64,000 nucleotides of DNA from Acidobacteriota bacterium (GTDB lineage Bacteria; Acidobacteriota; Terriglobia; Terriglobales; Acidobacteriaceae): assembly GCA_003224905.1 (NCBI GenBank), contig QIAA01000042.1, positions 1-64,000 on the forward strand, written 5' to 3'. This document shows, piece by piece, positions 1 to 9,878 of this stretch. Made by a program: the position numbers and the translations under genes. How positions within the stretch are numbered: position 1 is the first letter of the stretch; each line of letters begins with the position of its first letter. Under the pieces are notes generated by a model that was not told the origin of the DNA, did not search any database, and saw only the letters and a list, made by a program, of their open reading frames with translations.

Positions 1-2
1 CG

Positions 3-593
3 AGAACAAACGGGAAATCAAAAGTCGAACCTCAGGAACTTGACCTCGAGCATGAATTGCCGGCTTCGGACGGCGAGGGTGAGGAGAGCAACGCTGTCGC
101 GGCGGCGGAACCCACAAGCCAAAGTGCAGGTGCCGGCCTCGACTCCGAGATGGAGAAGCTGCGGGCAGAGCGCGACATGCTCCTCGACCGGCTTGCGCGG
201 TCGCAAGCCGAATTCGAGAATGCGCGTAAGCGAGCCGCAGCGGAGCAGCAGAGATTCCGCGATTATGCCCTGGCGGATGCGATCAAGTCCTTACTTCCCA
301 CTTTGGACAGCTTTGAGCGCGCACTTAAGACCTCAGAGGAGAAATCAGAGTTCCGCAATGGGGTCGAGCTCATCTATAAACAATTGCAGGACGCGTTGCA
401 GAAGCTCGGTCTCACGCCCATTACAACTCAGGGAGAGATGTTCGATCCGCATCTCCATGAGGCTGTCGAGATGGTGGAGACCCACGAGGCCGAAGACCAC
501 AAGGTTCTCGAGGAACTGCAGCGCGGGTATAAGTTGAAGGACCGGCTGCTGCGTCCTGCGATGGTGAAAGTAGCGCGAAACCCGAATCACTGA
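3..593 (+). CDS. grpE: GrpE nucleotide exchange factor (5' end outside window)
   Basis: GrpE is the cytoplasmic ADP/ATP exchange factor of DnaK in the heat-shock chaperone cycle. The sequence shows an acidic N-terminus, a long coiled coil, and the C-terminal head with motifs such as FDPHLHEAV and [14 protein letters not shown]. The reading frame is open to the left edge with no stop, and the first start-like codon inside the window (TTG at 57) lies in the variable acidic tail, so the true start is probably upstream and this entry is partial. dnaJ follows about 40 bases after the TGA, the common grpE-dnaJ order. Identification is secure; only the start is unknown. Confidence 0.93.
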   Translation, partial: RTNGKSKVEPQELDLEHELPASDGEGEESNAVAAAEPTSQSAGAGLDSEMEKLRAERDMLLDRLARSQAEFENARKRAAAEQQRFRDYALADAIKSLLPTLDSFERALKTSEEKSEFRNGVELIYKQLQDALQKLGLTPITTQGEMFDPHLHEAVEMVETHEAEDHKVLEELQRGYKLKDRLLRPAMVKVARNPNH

Positions 594-633
594 CCGAGAG
601 ATTCATGCTCATACGCATTGGGGAAACCTTATT

Positions 634-1764
634 CTGACCAGTAACGTAAAACGCGATTATTACGAAGTGCTCGGCGTGGCGCGGGGGTCCAGCGAGCAGG
701 AAATCAAGAGCGCATACCGGAAGCTCGCGCTGCAATTCCATCCCGATCGTAATCCCAATAACCCGGACGCGGAGGAGAAGTTCAAGGAAGCAAGCGAGGC
801 GTACGCGATTCTCGCGGATGCCGAGAAGCGCGCCCTTTATGACCGCTTCGGCCACGCGGGTGTGAGCAGCGCGGCTGGCGCCGCGGCGGGTTTTGACGCG
901 GCCATCTTCCAGGATTTCAGCGACATCTTCGGAGACTTTTTTGGTTTCGGAGATCTCTTTGGCGGGGGCTCGCGGCGCCGCAGCCGCGCACAACGTGGCG
1001 CCGACCTGCGCGAAGATATCCAGTTGGAGTTCGAAGAGGCTGTATTCGGGACCGAGAAGAACGTCACAGTCCGGCGGCATGAGACCTGCGAAGAATGCCG
1101 TGGTTCGGGCGCAGCACCGGGCAAAGCGCCTGTGACGTGCCGCTCATGCAGCGGACGCGGCCAGGTACGTTATCAGCAAGGGTTCTTCAGCATTGCCAGG
1201 ACTTGTCCAACATGCCAGGGCACCGGCAGCGTGATCACAGATCCCTGTGCGAAGTGCAAAGGCGAAGGGCGCGTGCTGCGGCAGAGAACGGTGGACACGA
1301 AGATCCCCGCCGGCGTAGAGGACGGAACCCGCATCCGCTTTAGCGGACTCGGAGAAGGCGGAGCGTTCGGCGGTCCTGCTGGAGACTTATATGTAGTGCT
1401 GCACGTGAAAGAGCATCCCTTTTTTGAGCGCGAAGGCAATGATCTGCATTGTGTCATCCCGATCTCGTTTACGCAGGCAGCCCTCGGGGATGAAATTCAA
1501 GTGCCCACACTGGAAGGCGAGCACAAGCTGAAAATTCCCGAAGGAACGCAATCGGGAACCACGCTCCGCATTCGTGGTAAAGGCGTACCGGTGTTGAATG
1601 GGCATGGCAAGGGGGATCTGTTCGTATCAGTCCGCGTACAGACACCGGGCAAGCTGAACAAACGCCAACGCGAATTGTTGCAGGAGCTAGAGGCCATGAC
1701 ACGGGTGGAGAACAAACCCGAGCGGCGAAATCTGATGAGCAAAGTGAAAGATATCTTCGGATAG
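634..1764 (+). CDS. dnaJ: Chaperone DnaJ (probable non-canonical CTG start)
   Basis: Co-chaperone that stimulates the DnaK ATPase and delivers unfolded substrates. The J domain opens with RDYYEVLGV and carries the HPD motif (FHPDRN). It is followed by a Gly/Phe-rich stretch, four zinc-binding CxxCxGxG repeats ([32 protein letters not shown]) and the C-terminal substrate domain ending VKDIFG. The only ATG/GTG/TTG in frame is GTG 667, which lies inside the conserved J-domain motif and would delete DYYE. The frame is open from 574, and CTG 634, preceded by a GGGGA Shine-Dalgarno-like run at 620-624, gives a normal-length protein of about 376 residues. The start is therefore an inference. Confidence 0.93.
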   Translation: MTSNVKRDYYEVLGVARGSSEQEIKSAYRKLALQFHPDRNPNNPDAEEKFKEASEAYAILADAEKRALYDRFGHAGVSSAAGAAAGFDAAIFQDFSDIFGDFFGFGDLFGGGSRRRSRAQRGADLREDIQLEFEEAVFGTEKNVTVRRHETCEECRGSGAAPGKAPVTCRSCSGRGQVRYQQGFFSIARTCPTCQGTGSVITDPCAKCKGEGRVLRQRTVDTKIPAGVEDGTRIRFSGLGEGGAFGGPAGDLYVVLHVKEHPFFEREGNDLHCVIPISFTQAALGDEIQVPTLEGEHKLKIPEGTQSGTTLRIRGKGVPVLNGHGKGDLFVSVRVQTPGKLNKRQRELLQELEAMTRVENKPERRNLMSKVKDIFG

Positions 1765-1783
1765 TCTTAGCCCCTGCAAGCCA

Positions 1784-2497
1784 ATGACTCGCCGCCGCTG
1801 GCTCGCCGATGAGGTTTCCGGCAACCGAGCTTTTCTCCTCGGTCCTCATGCTGAACATCTTGCACGCGTTCTCCGTGCGCGTGTTGGGCAGGAATTCGAA
1901 ATCGCAACCCCGGAAGGCGTCCATTCTGGAAGGATCATCGCCATCCATCCTGATCGCGTCGAATTCCAACTGGGCGACAGGATCGAAACCACCAAACCTC
2001 TTCGACTGACTGCTGCAATCTCGATCATCAGGTTTGACCGGATGGAATGGGCGATCGAGAAGTGTATAGAACTTGGAATTGTACGGATCGTGCCCGTCAT
2101 TGCCCGCCGCACTGATAGTCATCTCGCGAGGGCGGCGGCGAAGCGGGTTGAACGGTGGCGGCGTATCGCTCGTGAGTCCTCGGAACAATCGCGAAGAGGT
2201 TCTCCTCCAGAAATCTGTGAGCCGATGAAGCTTACGGATATTGTCAGCATTCCGGCGGGGACGCGGATTGTGCTGGATGAGTCCGAGCATGGCATGTTGC
2301 TGAAGGAAGCGCTGCAGGGAGGGGCCGGCTCTGGTGATCTCCTGCTGGCATTCGGGCCAGAGGGCGGATGGACGCCTGACGAAGCGCAGTTGTTTCGTAA
2401 GTCAGGATGGATCGCGGCTTCCCTCGGCCGCACGATATTGCGCGCCGAAACCGCTGCCATTGCAGCCGTGTCGATCGCCGTATCGGAACTGCAATAG
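1784..2497 (+). CDS. rsmE: 16S rRNA (uracil-1498-N3)-methyltransferase RsmE
   Basis: SAM-dependent SPOUT methyltransferase that methylates U1498 of 16S rRNA. The 237-residue protein has the N-terminal PUA-like segment (FLLGPHAEHLARVLR) and the C-terminal trefoil-knot signatures AFGPEGGWTPDE and LGRTILRAETAAIAA, the SAM-binding loops of this family. Length is normal. It starts 19 bases after the dnaJ stop, so it is probably cotranscribed with grpE-dnaJ, an arrangement seen in many bacteria. Confidence 0.94.
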   Translation: MTRRRWLADEVSGNRAFLLGPHAEHLARVLRARVGQEFEIATPEGVHSGRIIAIHPDRVEFQLGDRIETTKPLRLTAAISIIRFDRMEWAIEKCIELGIVRIVPVIARRTDSHLARAAAKRVERWRRIARESSEQSRRGSPPEICEPMKLTDIVSIPAGTRIVLDESEHGMLLKEALQGGAGSGDLLLAFGPEGGWTPDEAQLFRKSGWIAASLGRTILRAETAAIAAVSIAVSELQ

Positions 2498-2547
2498 CCA
2501 CCTTTCCACCGAAATATCCCCCATCATCTCTGATATGCTCCTGAGCA

Positions 2548-5502
2548 ATGCCGTCTCCCAAGCGCATGACGAGTTCCTCATCGCTTGAACCCGATGCCCG
2601 CCAGCAGGAAGCCATCGAGCATGTCTTCGGTCCGATGCTGGTGGTGGCGGGCGCTGGTACGGGCAAGACTACTGTTCTCACCAGACGAATTGCGCGGCTC
2701 ATTCAGCAAGGTCAGGCCCGGCCGGAAGAGATTCTTGCTGTCACCTACACCGACAACGCTGCCCGCGAAATGCGGGAACGAGTGCGAAACGAACTCGGCG
2801 GCGGAGATATCTCTGGGCTGCAGGTTACGACCTTCCATGCGTACTGCAATAACCTGCTGATCCGTTGTGGCAAGAATTTCGGCGTTCTCGACGACAAGGA
2901 TCTCTGGATCTACACGCGAAAACGGATTCGCGAACTGCACCTGAATTATTTCGTGCGGGCCGCGAATGTCAGCCAGTTTCTCGACGACTTGCTGGATTTC
3001 ATTCGCCGGTGCCATGACGAGCTCGTGGGGCCGGGGAAATATGCGGAGTATGTCTGCCGCCTTGAACGCGGCGAATTACCGATCCCGCGGGTTAGTAAAT
3101 CGAAGGATGCGGAGAGTCTCAGGGATGAAGAGGTAATCGAGCGCTGCCGCGAGATCAGGAATGTCTTCGCAACGATCGAATCGATGCTCCGCGACGAGAA
3201 CCTGGGCACGTTCAGCCACATGATCACGCGTGCTCATGCACTGCTCACAAGCGACGCCGAATTGCTGGCCAGGGAATGTCAGCGCGCGCGTTTCATTCTG
3301 ATCGATGAATTTCAAGATGCAAATTTCGCGCAGGTCAGAATTCTGCAGAAGCTGACGGGGAGTGAACGCAACGTATTCGCGGTAGGAGACCCGGATCAGG
3401 CGATCTATCGATTCCGCGGAGCGTCGAGCGGAGCTTTTGCCCTTTTTCAAAGGCATTTCCCCGGAACGAAATTTGTGGCACTGGAAAGAAATCGGCGCTC
3501 GACAGCACCTATCCTGAAATGCGCGTTTGCGCTGGTGGACAAGAATCCCGAGGTTCAGGATTCGGGATCGGGCTATCGTCGTACACCCCTGCTTTCCGCG
3601 CGCGACGAAGCCTCGGTCCGGGCAGGGACAGAACAGCAGACCTTCCCGGTCAGCGCGGTCCTTCTAACAGCCAAGCAGGTTGAATCCTCGGATTTGGTAA
3701 GCACCCTACGCGAGCAGCAGCGAAAAAGCCATTGCCGATGGAGCGACTTCGCGGTGCTGTATCGCCAGCATTTGCATCGCGACCAGGTGGCAACCGAACT
3801 GGCTGTGCAGGGAATCCCCCTTTCCATTGAAAACATGGACGTGCTGGATACTCCCGAGGTGCGCGATCTTCTAGCGTGCCTGGGTGCGGTGGTTTCCATA
3901 AACGACAGCGCCAGCCTGTTCCGGGTGGCGGCGTTGCCCCAGTTCGCAATCGATCCGGAAAAGTTGCGCGCCCGGCTGAAGGCGATTCCGAAAAATGACG
4001 AGAACGCGAACCTGGCAGAAGTGCTTCGACAAACCGAAGGCGGCGACAAGGTACTCGAATCATTGCAGCAGACAGCGGGAGAGATTACTCGCACGGCAGC
4101 GAAGGGCCGCAGTGCGGTCGAGATTGTGATCTGCCGGTTTGCTCTTAATCCCAAATCGCAGGCCATCACTGCAGTTCTCAAGTTCGTCGATTTTTGGGAG
4201 AACAAACCGGTAACCAAGACCGGCGACCTTGCCGAGCTTCTCGAATACCTCGATTACTTTCGTGAGGCTCGCGGCGTGATTCCTCTGCCGACGGTTGATC
4301 AGAACGCGGTGCGGCTGATGACCGTTCACGCCGCGAAGGGGCTCGAGTTCAAGCAGGTATTCATTCTTCGTGCCAATTCCGGTTCGTTCCCGTCCGCTTA
4401 CCGCGAGCCGCTGGTTGAGTTTCCCCGTGAATTGAGAGATCCCGATTCTGTGGGGCAGTGTGACGACAAAACGTTGCATCAACAGGAGGAGCGTCGTCTG
4501 TTCTATGTTGGGATGACAAGGGCTCGAGATTTTCTTGCTATTTATGCTCGGAAGGGAAAGGGCCAGGACACCACCCCTCCGGGAGTCCTGCGGGATCTGC
4601 TGAAAGATAAGACTCTGAGCCAATGTCTGTTGAGACGCAACGCTCGCGGGTTTCAGGTAGACCTGTTCGGTCAGGCTCATGCACCTGCGATTGCATCGCG
4701 CACCTCGGAGTGGGTTTCGATGCCTCCCGCGACGGCTTTGAACACAAGACTGAGCGCAAGTGCGATTCAGAGCTACGAAACCTGCCCTCTTCAGTTCAAG
4801 CTAGAACGCGAATGGAGACTTCCCGGAGAAATACCGGCAGCCATGCAATACGGCGCTGCCTTGCACCGCGTGCTGCGGGTCTACTATGACTCGCTGCGAT
4901 TTAACCGGCCGTTGTCAGATGAAGCTCTGCTCCAGCAACTCCACGAAGACTTGTCCCAAGCGGGTATCAGCGATCCCTACCAGCACGATCTCTATCAGCA
5001 GAAAGGAGCCGGGCAACTGAGGGATTTTCTCGGGGTAGCGCGTCGAATGACGGCTGCTAAGGTCCTTCATACGGAGGAAGTATTCGAAATACGGCTTAAG
5101 GCGACAACAATTGCCGGACGCATTGATCGCATCGACCAACTGAAGGACGGAAGCGTTGTCATCATCGACTACAAGACCGGAAAGCCGAGAACTCAGGATG
5201 ACGCCGATGAGAGTCTGCAACTCTCCATTTATGTATTAGCAGCGCGCGAGAAATGGAACTATCGCGTGGATCATCTGAGCTTCTACAACCTGGAGGATAA
5301 CGCTCCGGTCATCACGCGACGCACCGAGCAGGAGCTTCAGCAAACGGCGGAGAAGGTGGAAGAGATTGCTGAAAACATTCTGGCGGGTAAGTTCGAGGCC
5401 ACGCCTGGACGGCACTGCAGTTTTTGCGCTTACCGCAATCTCTGTCCGGCGACCGAGAAAATCATTCACGAGATCCAGCCATCTAATAAGCGCGTGAACT
5501 GA
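2548..5502 (+). CDS. UvrD-type DNA helicase fused to a PD-(D/E)XK Fe-S nuclease
   Basis: Superfamily 1A helicase with a C-terminal RecB-like nuclease, likely acting in double-strand-break processing or repair. Helicase motifs in order: Walker A GAGTGKT (about residue 35-41), DEFQD (253-257), VGDPDQAIYRFRGA, LERNRRS, VRLMTVHAAKGLEF and RRLFYVGMTRARD. The nuclease follows from about residue 740: GRIDRID and IDYKTGK (about 874) hold the metal ligands, with a QLSIY motif after them. Cys746 plus the CSFCAYRNLC cluster (about 957-966) match the four-cysteine Fe-S frame of AddB/Cas4-like nucleases. This is a single-chain helicase-nuclease resembling AdnA or AddA architecture; I see no partner subunit nearby. 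Alternative start ATG 2566 is possible. Confidence 0.9.
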   Translation: MPSPKRMTSSSSLEPDARQQEAIEHVFGPMLVVAGAGTGKTTVLTRRIARLIQQGQARPEEILAVTYTDNAAREMRERVRNELGGGDISGLQVTTFHAYCNNLLIRCGKNFGVLDDKDLWIYTRKRIRELHLNYFVRAANVSQFLDDLLDFIRRCHDELVGPGKYAEYVCRLERGELPIPRVSKSKDAESLRDEEVIERCREIRNVFATIESMLRDENLGTFSHMITRAHALLTSDAELLARECQRARFILIDEFQDANFAQVRILQKLTGSERNVFAVGDPDQAIYRFRGASSGAFALFQRHFPGTKFVALERNRRSTAPILKCAFALVDKNPEVQDSGSGYRRTPLLSARDEASVRAGTEQQTFPVSAVLLTAKQVESSDLVSTLREQQRKSHCRWSDFAVLYRQHLHRDQVATELAVQGIPLSIENMDVLDTPEVRDLLACLGAVVSINDSASLFRVAALPQFAIDPEKLRARLKAIPKNDENANLAEVLRQTEGGDKVLESLQQTAGEITRTAAKGRSAVEIVICRFALNPKSQAITAVLKFVDFWENKPVTKTGDLAELLEYLDYFREARGVIPLPTVDQNAVRLMTVHAAKGLEFKQVFILRANSGSFPSAYREPLVEFPRELRDPDSVGQCDDKTLHQQEERRLFYVGMTRARDFLAIYARKGKGQDTTPPGVLRDLLKDKTLSQCLLRRNARGFQVDLFGQAHAPAIASRTSEWVSMPPATALNTRLSASAIQSYETCPLQFKLEREWRLPGEIPAAMQYGAALHRVLRVYYDSLRFNRPLSDEALLQQLHEDLSQAGISDPYQHDLYQQKGAGQLRDFLGVARRMTAAKVLHTEEVFEIRLKATTIAGRIDRIDQLKDGSVVIIDYKTGKPRTQDDADESLQLSIYVLAAREKWNYRVDHLSFYNLEDNAPVITRRTEQELQQTAEKVEEIAENILAGKFEATPGRHCSFCAYRNLCPATEKIIHEIQPSNKRVN

Positions 5503-5519
5503 GTAGGGCGTGCGTGCAG

Positions 5520-5549
5520 AAAAAAGCAGGGGACGCATTGCGCGTCCCC
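5520..5549 (-). terminator. Rho-independent terminator of the microgene
   Basis: Read on the minus strand: a perfect 8-bp GC-rich stem (GGGGACGC / GCGTCCCC, 5529-5549) with a 5-base loop, then TGC and six T residues (5520-5525). It lies 25 bases beyond the stop of the 13-codon ORF and fits intrinsic termination of that unit. Confidence 0.8.
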
Positions 5550-5574
5550 GATTCTGCTTTGCACTAAAAAGTTC

Positions 5575-5616
5575 TTAGTGTTTCTTTTTCTTCTTGGCTT
5601 TCTTTTTCGCTGCCAT
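5575..5616 (-). CDS. 13-residue lysine-rich microprotein
   Basis: A 14-codon reading frame (13 residues plus TAA) encoding MAAKKKAKKKKKH. It is short enough to be missed by gene finders, but it sits inside a complete transcription unit: a near-consensus sigma-70 promoter upstream (5680-5708), a Shine-Dalgarno AGGGAG nine bases before the ATG, and a strong intrinsic terminator just downstream. The product would be extremely basic, like a histone H1 or ribosomal-protein tail, so nucleic-acid binding is a guess only. The alternative is a small RNA of roughly 150 bases in which the ORF is incidental. I know of no named family. Confidence 0.6.
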   Translation of the reverse strand: MAAKKKAKKKKKH

Positions 5617-5679
5617 GGATCTATTCTCCCTTCCATTTTTCATGGACTACGCAACGTTGTTCTGTTGCAACTGATTGAA

Positions 5680-5708
5680 TGTATAGAGTCAATAAAAAGT
5701 GATGTCAA
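5680..5708 (-). promoter_or_regulatory. Sigma-70 promoter for the microgene
   Basis: On the minus strand the -35 box is a perfect TTGACA (5703-5708) and the -10 box is TATACA (5680-5685), separated by exactly 17 bases. The predicted transcript starts near 5673, giving a leader of about 57 bases before the ATG at 5616. This is the best consensus promoter I saw in the window. Confidence 0.75.
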
Positions 5709-5892
5709 GAAAAAAATGATGCTCATCTGCGCGCTTGAGCGATGCACCAAAGTCACAAGAGGACAAAAAAGAGAAAATTGCGTCACGCAGCAAGAGCAAA
5801 TTTCGATTTCCAGGCAGCAAAATTTCCTGCAGCTTCACTTGAAACGGTTGCGATCCGGGATATTTTTCGCCGATCGTTGTAATCAGCTCCAT
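5689..5892 (-). CDS. Possible 67-residue protein, unknown
   Basis: Open frame starting ATG at 5892 with an upstream AGGGAG six bases away and ending TGA at 5689. The product begins [14 protein letters not shown] and has no recognised domain, signal peptide or membrane segment. Its 3' end runs into the promoter of the microgene. Nothing else occupies this part of the gap before the thiolase gene, but the coding evidence is only the start context and length, so this may be a chance frame. Confidence 0.28.
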   Translation of the reverse strand: MELITTIGEKYPGSQPFQVKLQEILLPGNRNLLLLRDAIFSFLSSCDFGASLKRADEHHFFLDITFY

Positions 5893-5975
5893 CCGGCGCT
5901 CCCTGCCGGTTGATTCGTCCGAAGAAATACAACATCTATAATAGCGAGGGCAGAATTCATCGCAGGAGCACGTCA

Positions 5976-7169
5976 ATGGCTGGTTTTGACGAAGTTGTCA
6001 TCATCTCCGGTTGCCGTACGCCGGTAGGGAAATTCCAGGGGAGTTTGTCCGAACTGAGCGCTCCACAACTTGGAGCAATCGTAGTTCGCGAAGCGGTGCA
6101 GCGGGCCAAGTTCGATCCTAAGCAGGTCGATGAATGCATCATGGGCAATGTGGTCTCAGCAGGGCTGGGGCAAAATCCAGCGAGACAGGCTGCGATTTTC
6201 GGTGGACTGCCGCCGGAAGTGGGTGCCATGACCATCAACAAGGTTTGCGGTTCCGGACTGAAAGCGGTTGCTCTGGGCGCGCAAGCCATCCAGACCGGCA
6301 ACAGTTCTATTGTTGTAGCTGGCGGAATGGAATCGATGACAAACGCACCATACCTTCTGCCGAACGCGCGCAAAGGATATCGTCTGGGCAACGCAAAGAT
6401 CATCGATTCCATGGTGCACGATGGTCTTTGGGACATTTACAACGACTACCACATGGGCATCACCGGCGAGCATGTTGCGGAGAAATATGGCATCACGCGA
6501 GAAGAGCAGGATGAGTTCGCGTTGAATTCGCATCGCAAGGCGCTCGCTGCGACGAAGGAGTGCCGCTTCAAGGCGCAGATCGTTCCGGTCGAGCTTTCGC
6601 CCAAGCGGAAGGGGGACGCACCCGTGATCTTCGATAAGGACGAATCGCCGCGCGAAGACACTACTATCGAAGTCTTGCGTTCACTCAAACCTGCGTTCAA
6701 GAAAGACGGAACAGTAACTGCGGGCAATGCTCCAGGCGTGAATGATGGCGCTGCAGCGGTCGTCGTCACCAGTGCTGCACGCGCAAAGCAGCTTGGTGCA
6801 GAGCCGATGGTTCGCATCGTCGCTCAGGCCACTAGTGGCGTTGATCCCAAGTGGGTGATGATGGCGCCGGTGGGAGCAGTCCGCCAGATCTGGCAGAAGA
6901 CCGGATGGAAGAACGAGGATGTTGATCTCTACGAACTCAATGAAGCATTTTCGGTGCAGGCACTCGGCGTGATGCGAGAACTTGGCCTGAGTCCCGAGAA
7001 GGTCAACGTAAATGGCGGTGCTGTGGCGATTGGTCATCCCATTGGCGCCAGCGGCGCTAGGGTTCTAGTGACCCTGATTTACGAGATGATCCGTCGTGAT
7101 GTTCATCGCGGCATTGCCGCACTTTGCCTGGGCGGAGGGAATGCGGTCGCTATGGCTGTGGAGCGCTAA
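5976..7169 (+). CDS. Acetyl-CoA acetyltransferase (thiolase)
   Basis: Thiolase-family enzyme of 397 residues catalysing reversible condensation of two acetyl-CoA, or thiolysis of 3-ketoacyl-CoA. Catalytic residues are visible: nucleophile Cys91 in [11 protein letters not shown], His354 in [12 protein letters not shown] and Cys384 in [11 protein letters not shown]. The start ATG 5976 is chosen because AGGAG lies eight bases before it; the frame is open further upstream but that stretch does not look like thiolase. A TATAAT at 5937-5942 could be its -10 box. It converges on the FecR-like gene, the two stop codons sharing bases. Biosynthetic versus degradative role cannot be told from sequence. 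Confidence 0.93.
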   Translation: MAGFDEVVIISGCRTPVGKFQGSLSELSAPQLGAIVVREAVQRAKFDPKQVDECIMGNVVSAGLGQNPARQAAIFGGLPPEVGAMTINKVCGSGLKAVALGAQAIQTGNSSIVVAGGMESMTNAPYLLPNARKGYRLGNAKIIDSMVHDGLWDIYNDYHMGITGEHVAEKYGITREEQDEFALNSHRKALAATKECRFKAQIVPVELSPKRKGDAPVIFDKDESPREDTTIEVLRSLKPAFKKDGTVTAGNAPGVNDGAAAVVVTSAARAKQLGAEPMVRIVAQATSGVDPKWVMMAPVGAVRQIWQKTGWKNEDVDLYELNEAFSVQALGVMRELGLSPEKVNVNGGAVAIGHPIGASGARVLVTLIYEMIRRDVHRGIAALCLGGGNAVAMAVER

Positions 7170-7849
7170 CGGCAAGTTGAAGAGGAAGGATTATCAGCGC
7201 TCACCGGATTGGGATTGCATCCGCCCCTGCCGCCGATGACTGAAATCAGAATCCCGACGCCTGCTGCTCCCCCGGCAATTGCCGCAACTTTCGGAGTCAG
7301 GATTGGGTTACTTCCTGTGGGCATTGCCGCAGCCCCACGCTTCTTCTTTTTCTTCTTATCAACCTCAAGTTGTTGCCCCTGTACGATCATGGTCGTGACC
7401 GCGCCGTCATTGATACTCAGATCCCCTCGGCGCGCGATAACTTGAACAACATTTCCTTTATCGGTGACTTCAAACTCGGTTGGCTTGCTGGACGCAGCCG
7501 GCCTCACTGTGATTTCGCCAACATTAGTGTTCAGCTGCTTCGAGGTGGCTACGGTAACGCCGCCGCGTTCAATCGAAACCGCCGAACCCTCGTATTTCAG
7601 CACGGAATTGGGGAGGACCACGACATTGGAGCCGGGGGCGTTGATGTTCGCCAATGCATCATTGTTGGTCTGTACCATGTCACCGGGAAAAATCGCTGAG
7701 GAATGGGGTACAACAGCGCCGTTCAGCCATGTCGTACCTTTCGCATACAGCATGGCTGCTGGGGTATCGCTGGCCACCAACAAAGAGGATGGCAAAGCAG
7801 CGATCATCAACGAGCACACCGCTTTACGCGTACGAATCCACATTTGCAT
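7166..7849 (-). CDS. FecR-domain secreted/membrane protein
   Basis: 227-residue protein with an N-terminal signal peptide-like segment ([15 protein letters not shown]), then a FecR-like beta domain (residues about 35-150: [37 protein letters not shown]). A poly-lysine stretch (DKKKKKKRG, about 165) precedes a C-terminal hydrophobic Gly/Ala-rich segment ([20 protein letters not shown]). FecR proteins are known as periplasmic regulators of iron uptake, but stand-alone copies like this one, without a sigma factor nearby, have no assigned role. Convergent with thiolase, with overlapping stops. Confidence 0.75.
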   Translation of the reverse strand: MQMWIRTRKAVCSLMIAALPSSLLVASDTPAAMLYAKGTTWLNGAVVPHSSAIFPGDMVQTNNDALANINAPGSNVVVLPNSVLKYEGSAVSIERGGVTVATSKQLNTNVGEITVRPAASSKPTEFEVTDKGNVVQVIARRGDLSINDGAVTTMIVQGQQLEVDKKKKKKRGAAAMPTGSNPILTPKVAAIAGGAAGVGILISVIGGRGGCNPNPVSADNPSSSTCR

Positions 7850-8023
7850 GATCGTAGCCTGCAGTTTCCAAATCCGTCAATTGCATCTGTGGTTCCCCGT
7901 TTTGTTTAGGGCCGCATGCAAACAGCGCTTCAGCACCGGTACTGAAGTAATCGGCAACAACTCTCCTCCCCAACAGAAGCCTGCCTGAACCATGCTAGAA
8001 TTTTTGTTCGCCAAGTAATTCTC

Positions 8024-9382
8024 ATGTCCGACTATTCCGTTATTACTTCTTCGTTTTCTGAGCTAAAGAATAGGATCGAGACTCGCGAGTCGCGGGTGGC
8101 TGTCATCGGACTCGGTTATGTCGGACTACCACTCGCCCTGCTTTATGCAGAGCAGAAGTTTTCGGTAACCGGTTTTGATATCGACGAGCGGAAGATTTCG
8201 ACGCTGGCCAAGGGCGGGTCTTATATTTTTCGCATCCCTGCCACCGACATCCAGGCAGCGCAAGCTCAGGGGTTTCGAGCCACTTCCGACTATGCGCTCT
8301 TGCGGGAAATGGACGCGATCATAATTTGTGTTCCCACTCCTTTGAATGAATACCACGAACCTGATCTCAGCTTTATCACTAATACGACGCACGCGATCGC
8401 CCCTCATTTGCGAGCCGGTCAATTGGTCGTGCTGGAGAGCACGACTTATCCAGGAACCACGGAAGAAGTGATGGTCCCAATCCTGGAAAAGGGCAATAAG
8501 ACTGGTCTGAAGGCGGCACGGTCGAGTTCAAAGAACGGTCAAGAGTTTTACGTGGCTTTTTCACCGGAGCGTGAGGATCCGGGGAATCAAACAGTGGCGC
8601 GTCGTGACATTCCCAAAGTAGTTGGTGGACTCGACCCCCAGGCTTCCGAATTGGCAGCAGCATTGTACGGCTCCATCTTCAATCGAGTGGTGCGTGTTTC
8701 GTCGCCCGCTGCAGCAGAAATGACAAAGCTGCTGGAGAACATCTATCGCTGCGTGAATATCGCGCTGGTGAATGAGCTTAAAATGTTGTCGCTGCGGATG
8801 GGATTGGATATCTGGGAAGTCATTGACGCGGCCGCGACCAAACCATTTGGATTTCAGCCGTTCTATCCGGGGCCCGGCCTGGGCGGACATTGCATTCCCG
8901 TAGACCCCTTCTATCTTTCCTGGAAAGCGAAAGAATGGGACTTCCGCACCCGCTTCATCGAGTTGGCCGGAGAGATTAACAGCAACATGCCATATCACGT
9001 GCTGGATTCTGTTGCCAAGGCATTGAACCAGCACAAAAAGGCACTGAACGGCGCAAAAGTCCTGGTGCTTGGGTTGGCTTATAAGAAAGATATCGATGAT
9101 CTGCGCGAATCTCCTTCATTGACCATCATCGAGCTTCTGCAAAAAGAGGGCACACAGGTCAGCTACAACGATCCGTACTTTCCAACCGTGGGTAGAGGAC
9201 GCAAATACGACTTGCAGATGAAATGCACACCCCTTGAAAACCTCGGGCAATATGACTGCGTGCTGATCGTCACCGACCACTCCGATTACGACTACCAGCG
9301 CATCGTGCGCGAGGCGCAGCTGGTGGTCGACACGCGAAATGCCACCCGCGGCATACAGAGCCCTAAGATCGTGCGTTGCTGA
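8024..9382 (+). CDS. UDP-N-acetylhexosamine (UDP-GlcNAc/ManNAc) 6-dehydrogenase
   Basis: NAD-dependent nucleotide-sugar dehydrogenase of 452 residues (WecC/WbpA/TviB group) oxidising C6 of a UDP-amino sugar to the uronic acid for capsule, O-antigen or exopolysaccharide synthesis. Seen: Rossmann motif VIGLGYVGLPLA (residue about 27), central EnnYRnvnial-type helix (ENIYRCVNIALVNE), catalytic Cys290 in GLGGHCIPVDPFYLSWKA, and the C-terminal UDP-binding domain (VLVLGLAYKKDIDDLRESP). A possible -10 TAGAAT lies about 20 bases before the ATG. No other sugar genes are adjacent, so the precise substrate is unresolved. Confidence 0.9.
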   Translation: MSDYSVITSSFSELKNRIETRESRVAVIGLGYVGLPLALLYAEQKFSVTGFDIDERKISTLAKGGSYIFRIPATDIQAAQAQGFRATSDYALLREMDAIIICVPTPLNEYHEPDLSFITNTTHAIAPHLRAGQLVVLESTTYPGTTEEVMVPILEKGNKTGLKAARSSSKNGQEFYVAFSPEREDPGNQTVARRDIPKVVGGLDPQASELAAALYGSIFNRVVRVSSPAAAEMTKLLENIYRCVNIALVNELKMLSLRMGLDIWEVIDAAATKPFGFQPFYPGPGLGGHCIPVDPFYLSWKAKEWDFRTRFIELAGEINSNMPYHVLDSVAKALNQHKKALNGAKVLVLGLAYKKDIDDLRESPSLTIIELLQKEGTQVSYNDPYFPTVGRGRKYDLQMKCTPLENLGQYDCVLIVTDHSDYDYQRIVREAQLVVDTRNATRGIQSPKIVRC

Positions 9383-9567
9383 ACAACGGCTGTGATGTGG
9401 GTAGGTGATCGCACTACCTTGATTCGGCCGGTTCAAGGCTGCGTTACGAGACGATCAGCCCACGTATTGCACAGACGTATTCGCCTGATTTGCCTACGGG
9501 CGTAACTCAACCCTTCAGGAATTCTGCACGCTGGAGTGACTAATCCCGAGTGGCTGGAAATTCGGGA

Positions 9568-9732
9568 TTACTGGATCGAGCTGCTAACGGAAGAAAATAC
9601 GTTGTTGGCGTTTCCGCCGATTAGCCGGATTGTGCCGACGACAATCACCAGAATAACTGCCAACATCACGGCGTATTCCGCGATGTCCTGGCCCTGCTCG
9701 TTTGACCAGAGCTGTTGTAGAAACTGTGCCAC
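9568..9732 (-). CDS. Flp-type pilin
   Basis: 54-residue Flp/Fap pilin with the family signature EQGQDIAEYAVMLAVILVIVVG: the prepilin cleavage/processing region, then the hydrophobic helix that packs the pilus core, and the short Ser/Asn-rich tail ending SSSIQ. GTG 9732 is chosen because GGAGG sits five bases upstream and the length then matches the family; a longer frame continues upstream without similarity. No tad secretion genes are nearby, so it is an orphan pilin gene. It lies downstream of the two-component pair on the same strand, which may control it. Confidence 0.8.
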   Translation of the reverse strand: MAQFLQQLWSNEQGQDIAEYAVMLAVILVIVVGTIRLIGGNANNVFSSVSSSIQ

Positions 9733-9878
9733 ACTCTCCTCCACTTGGTTCTTGCTGTTTGGTGCCAGTAGGCAAAGCAACTTTGTAAATCGGTGTAAAG
9801 CCTTGCAACTCCCTGGCAAATTAACCTAGGTTACATGCTAGTTCCATGTATCAGGGAAGCAATGGCACTATGGTGCTG

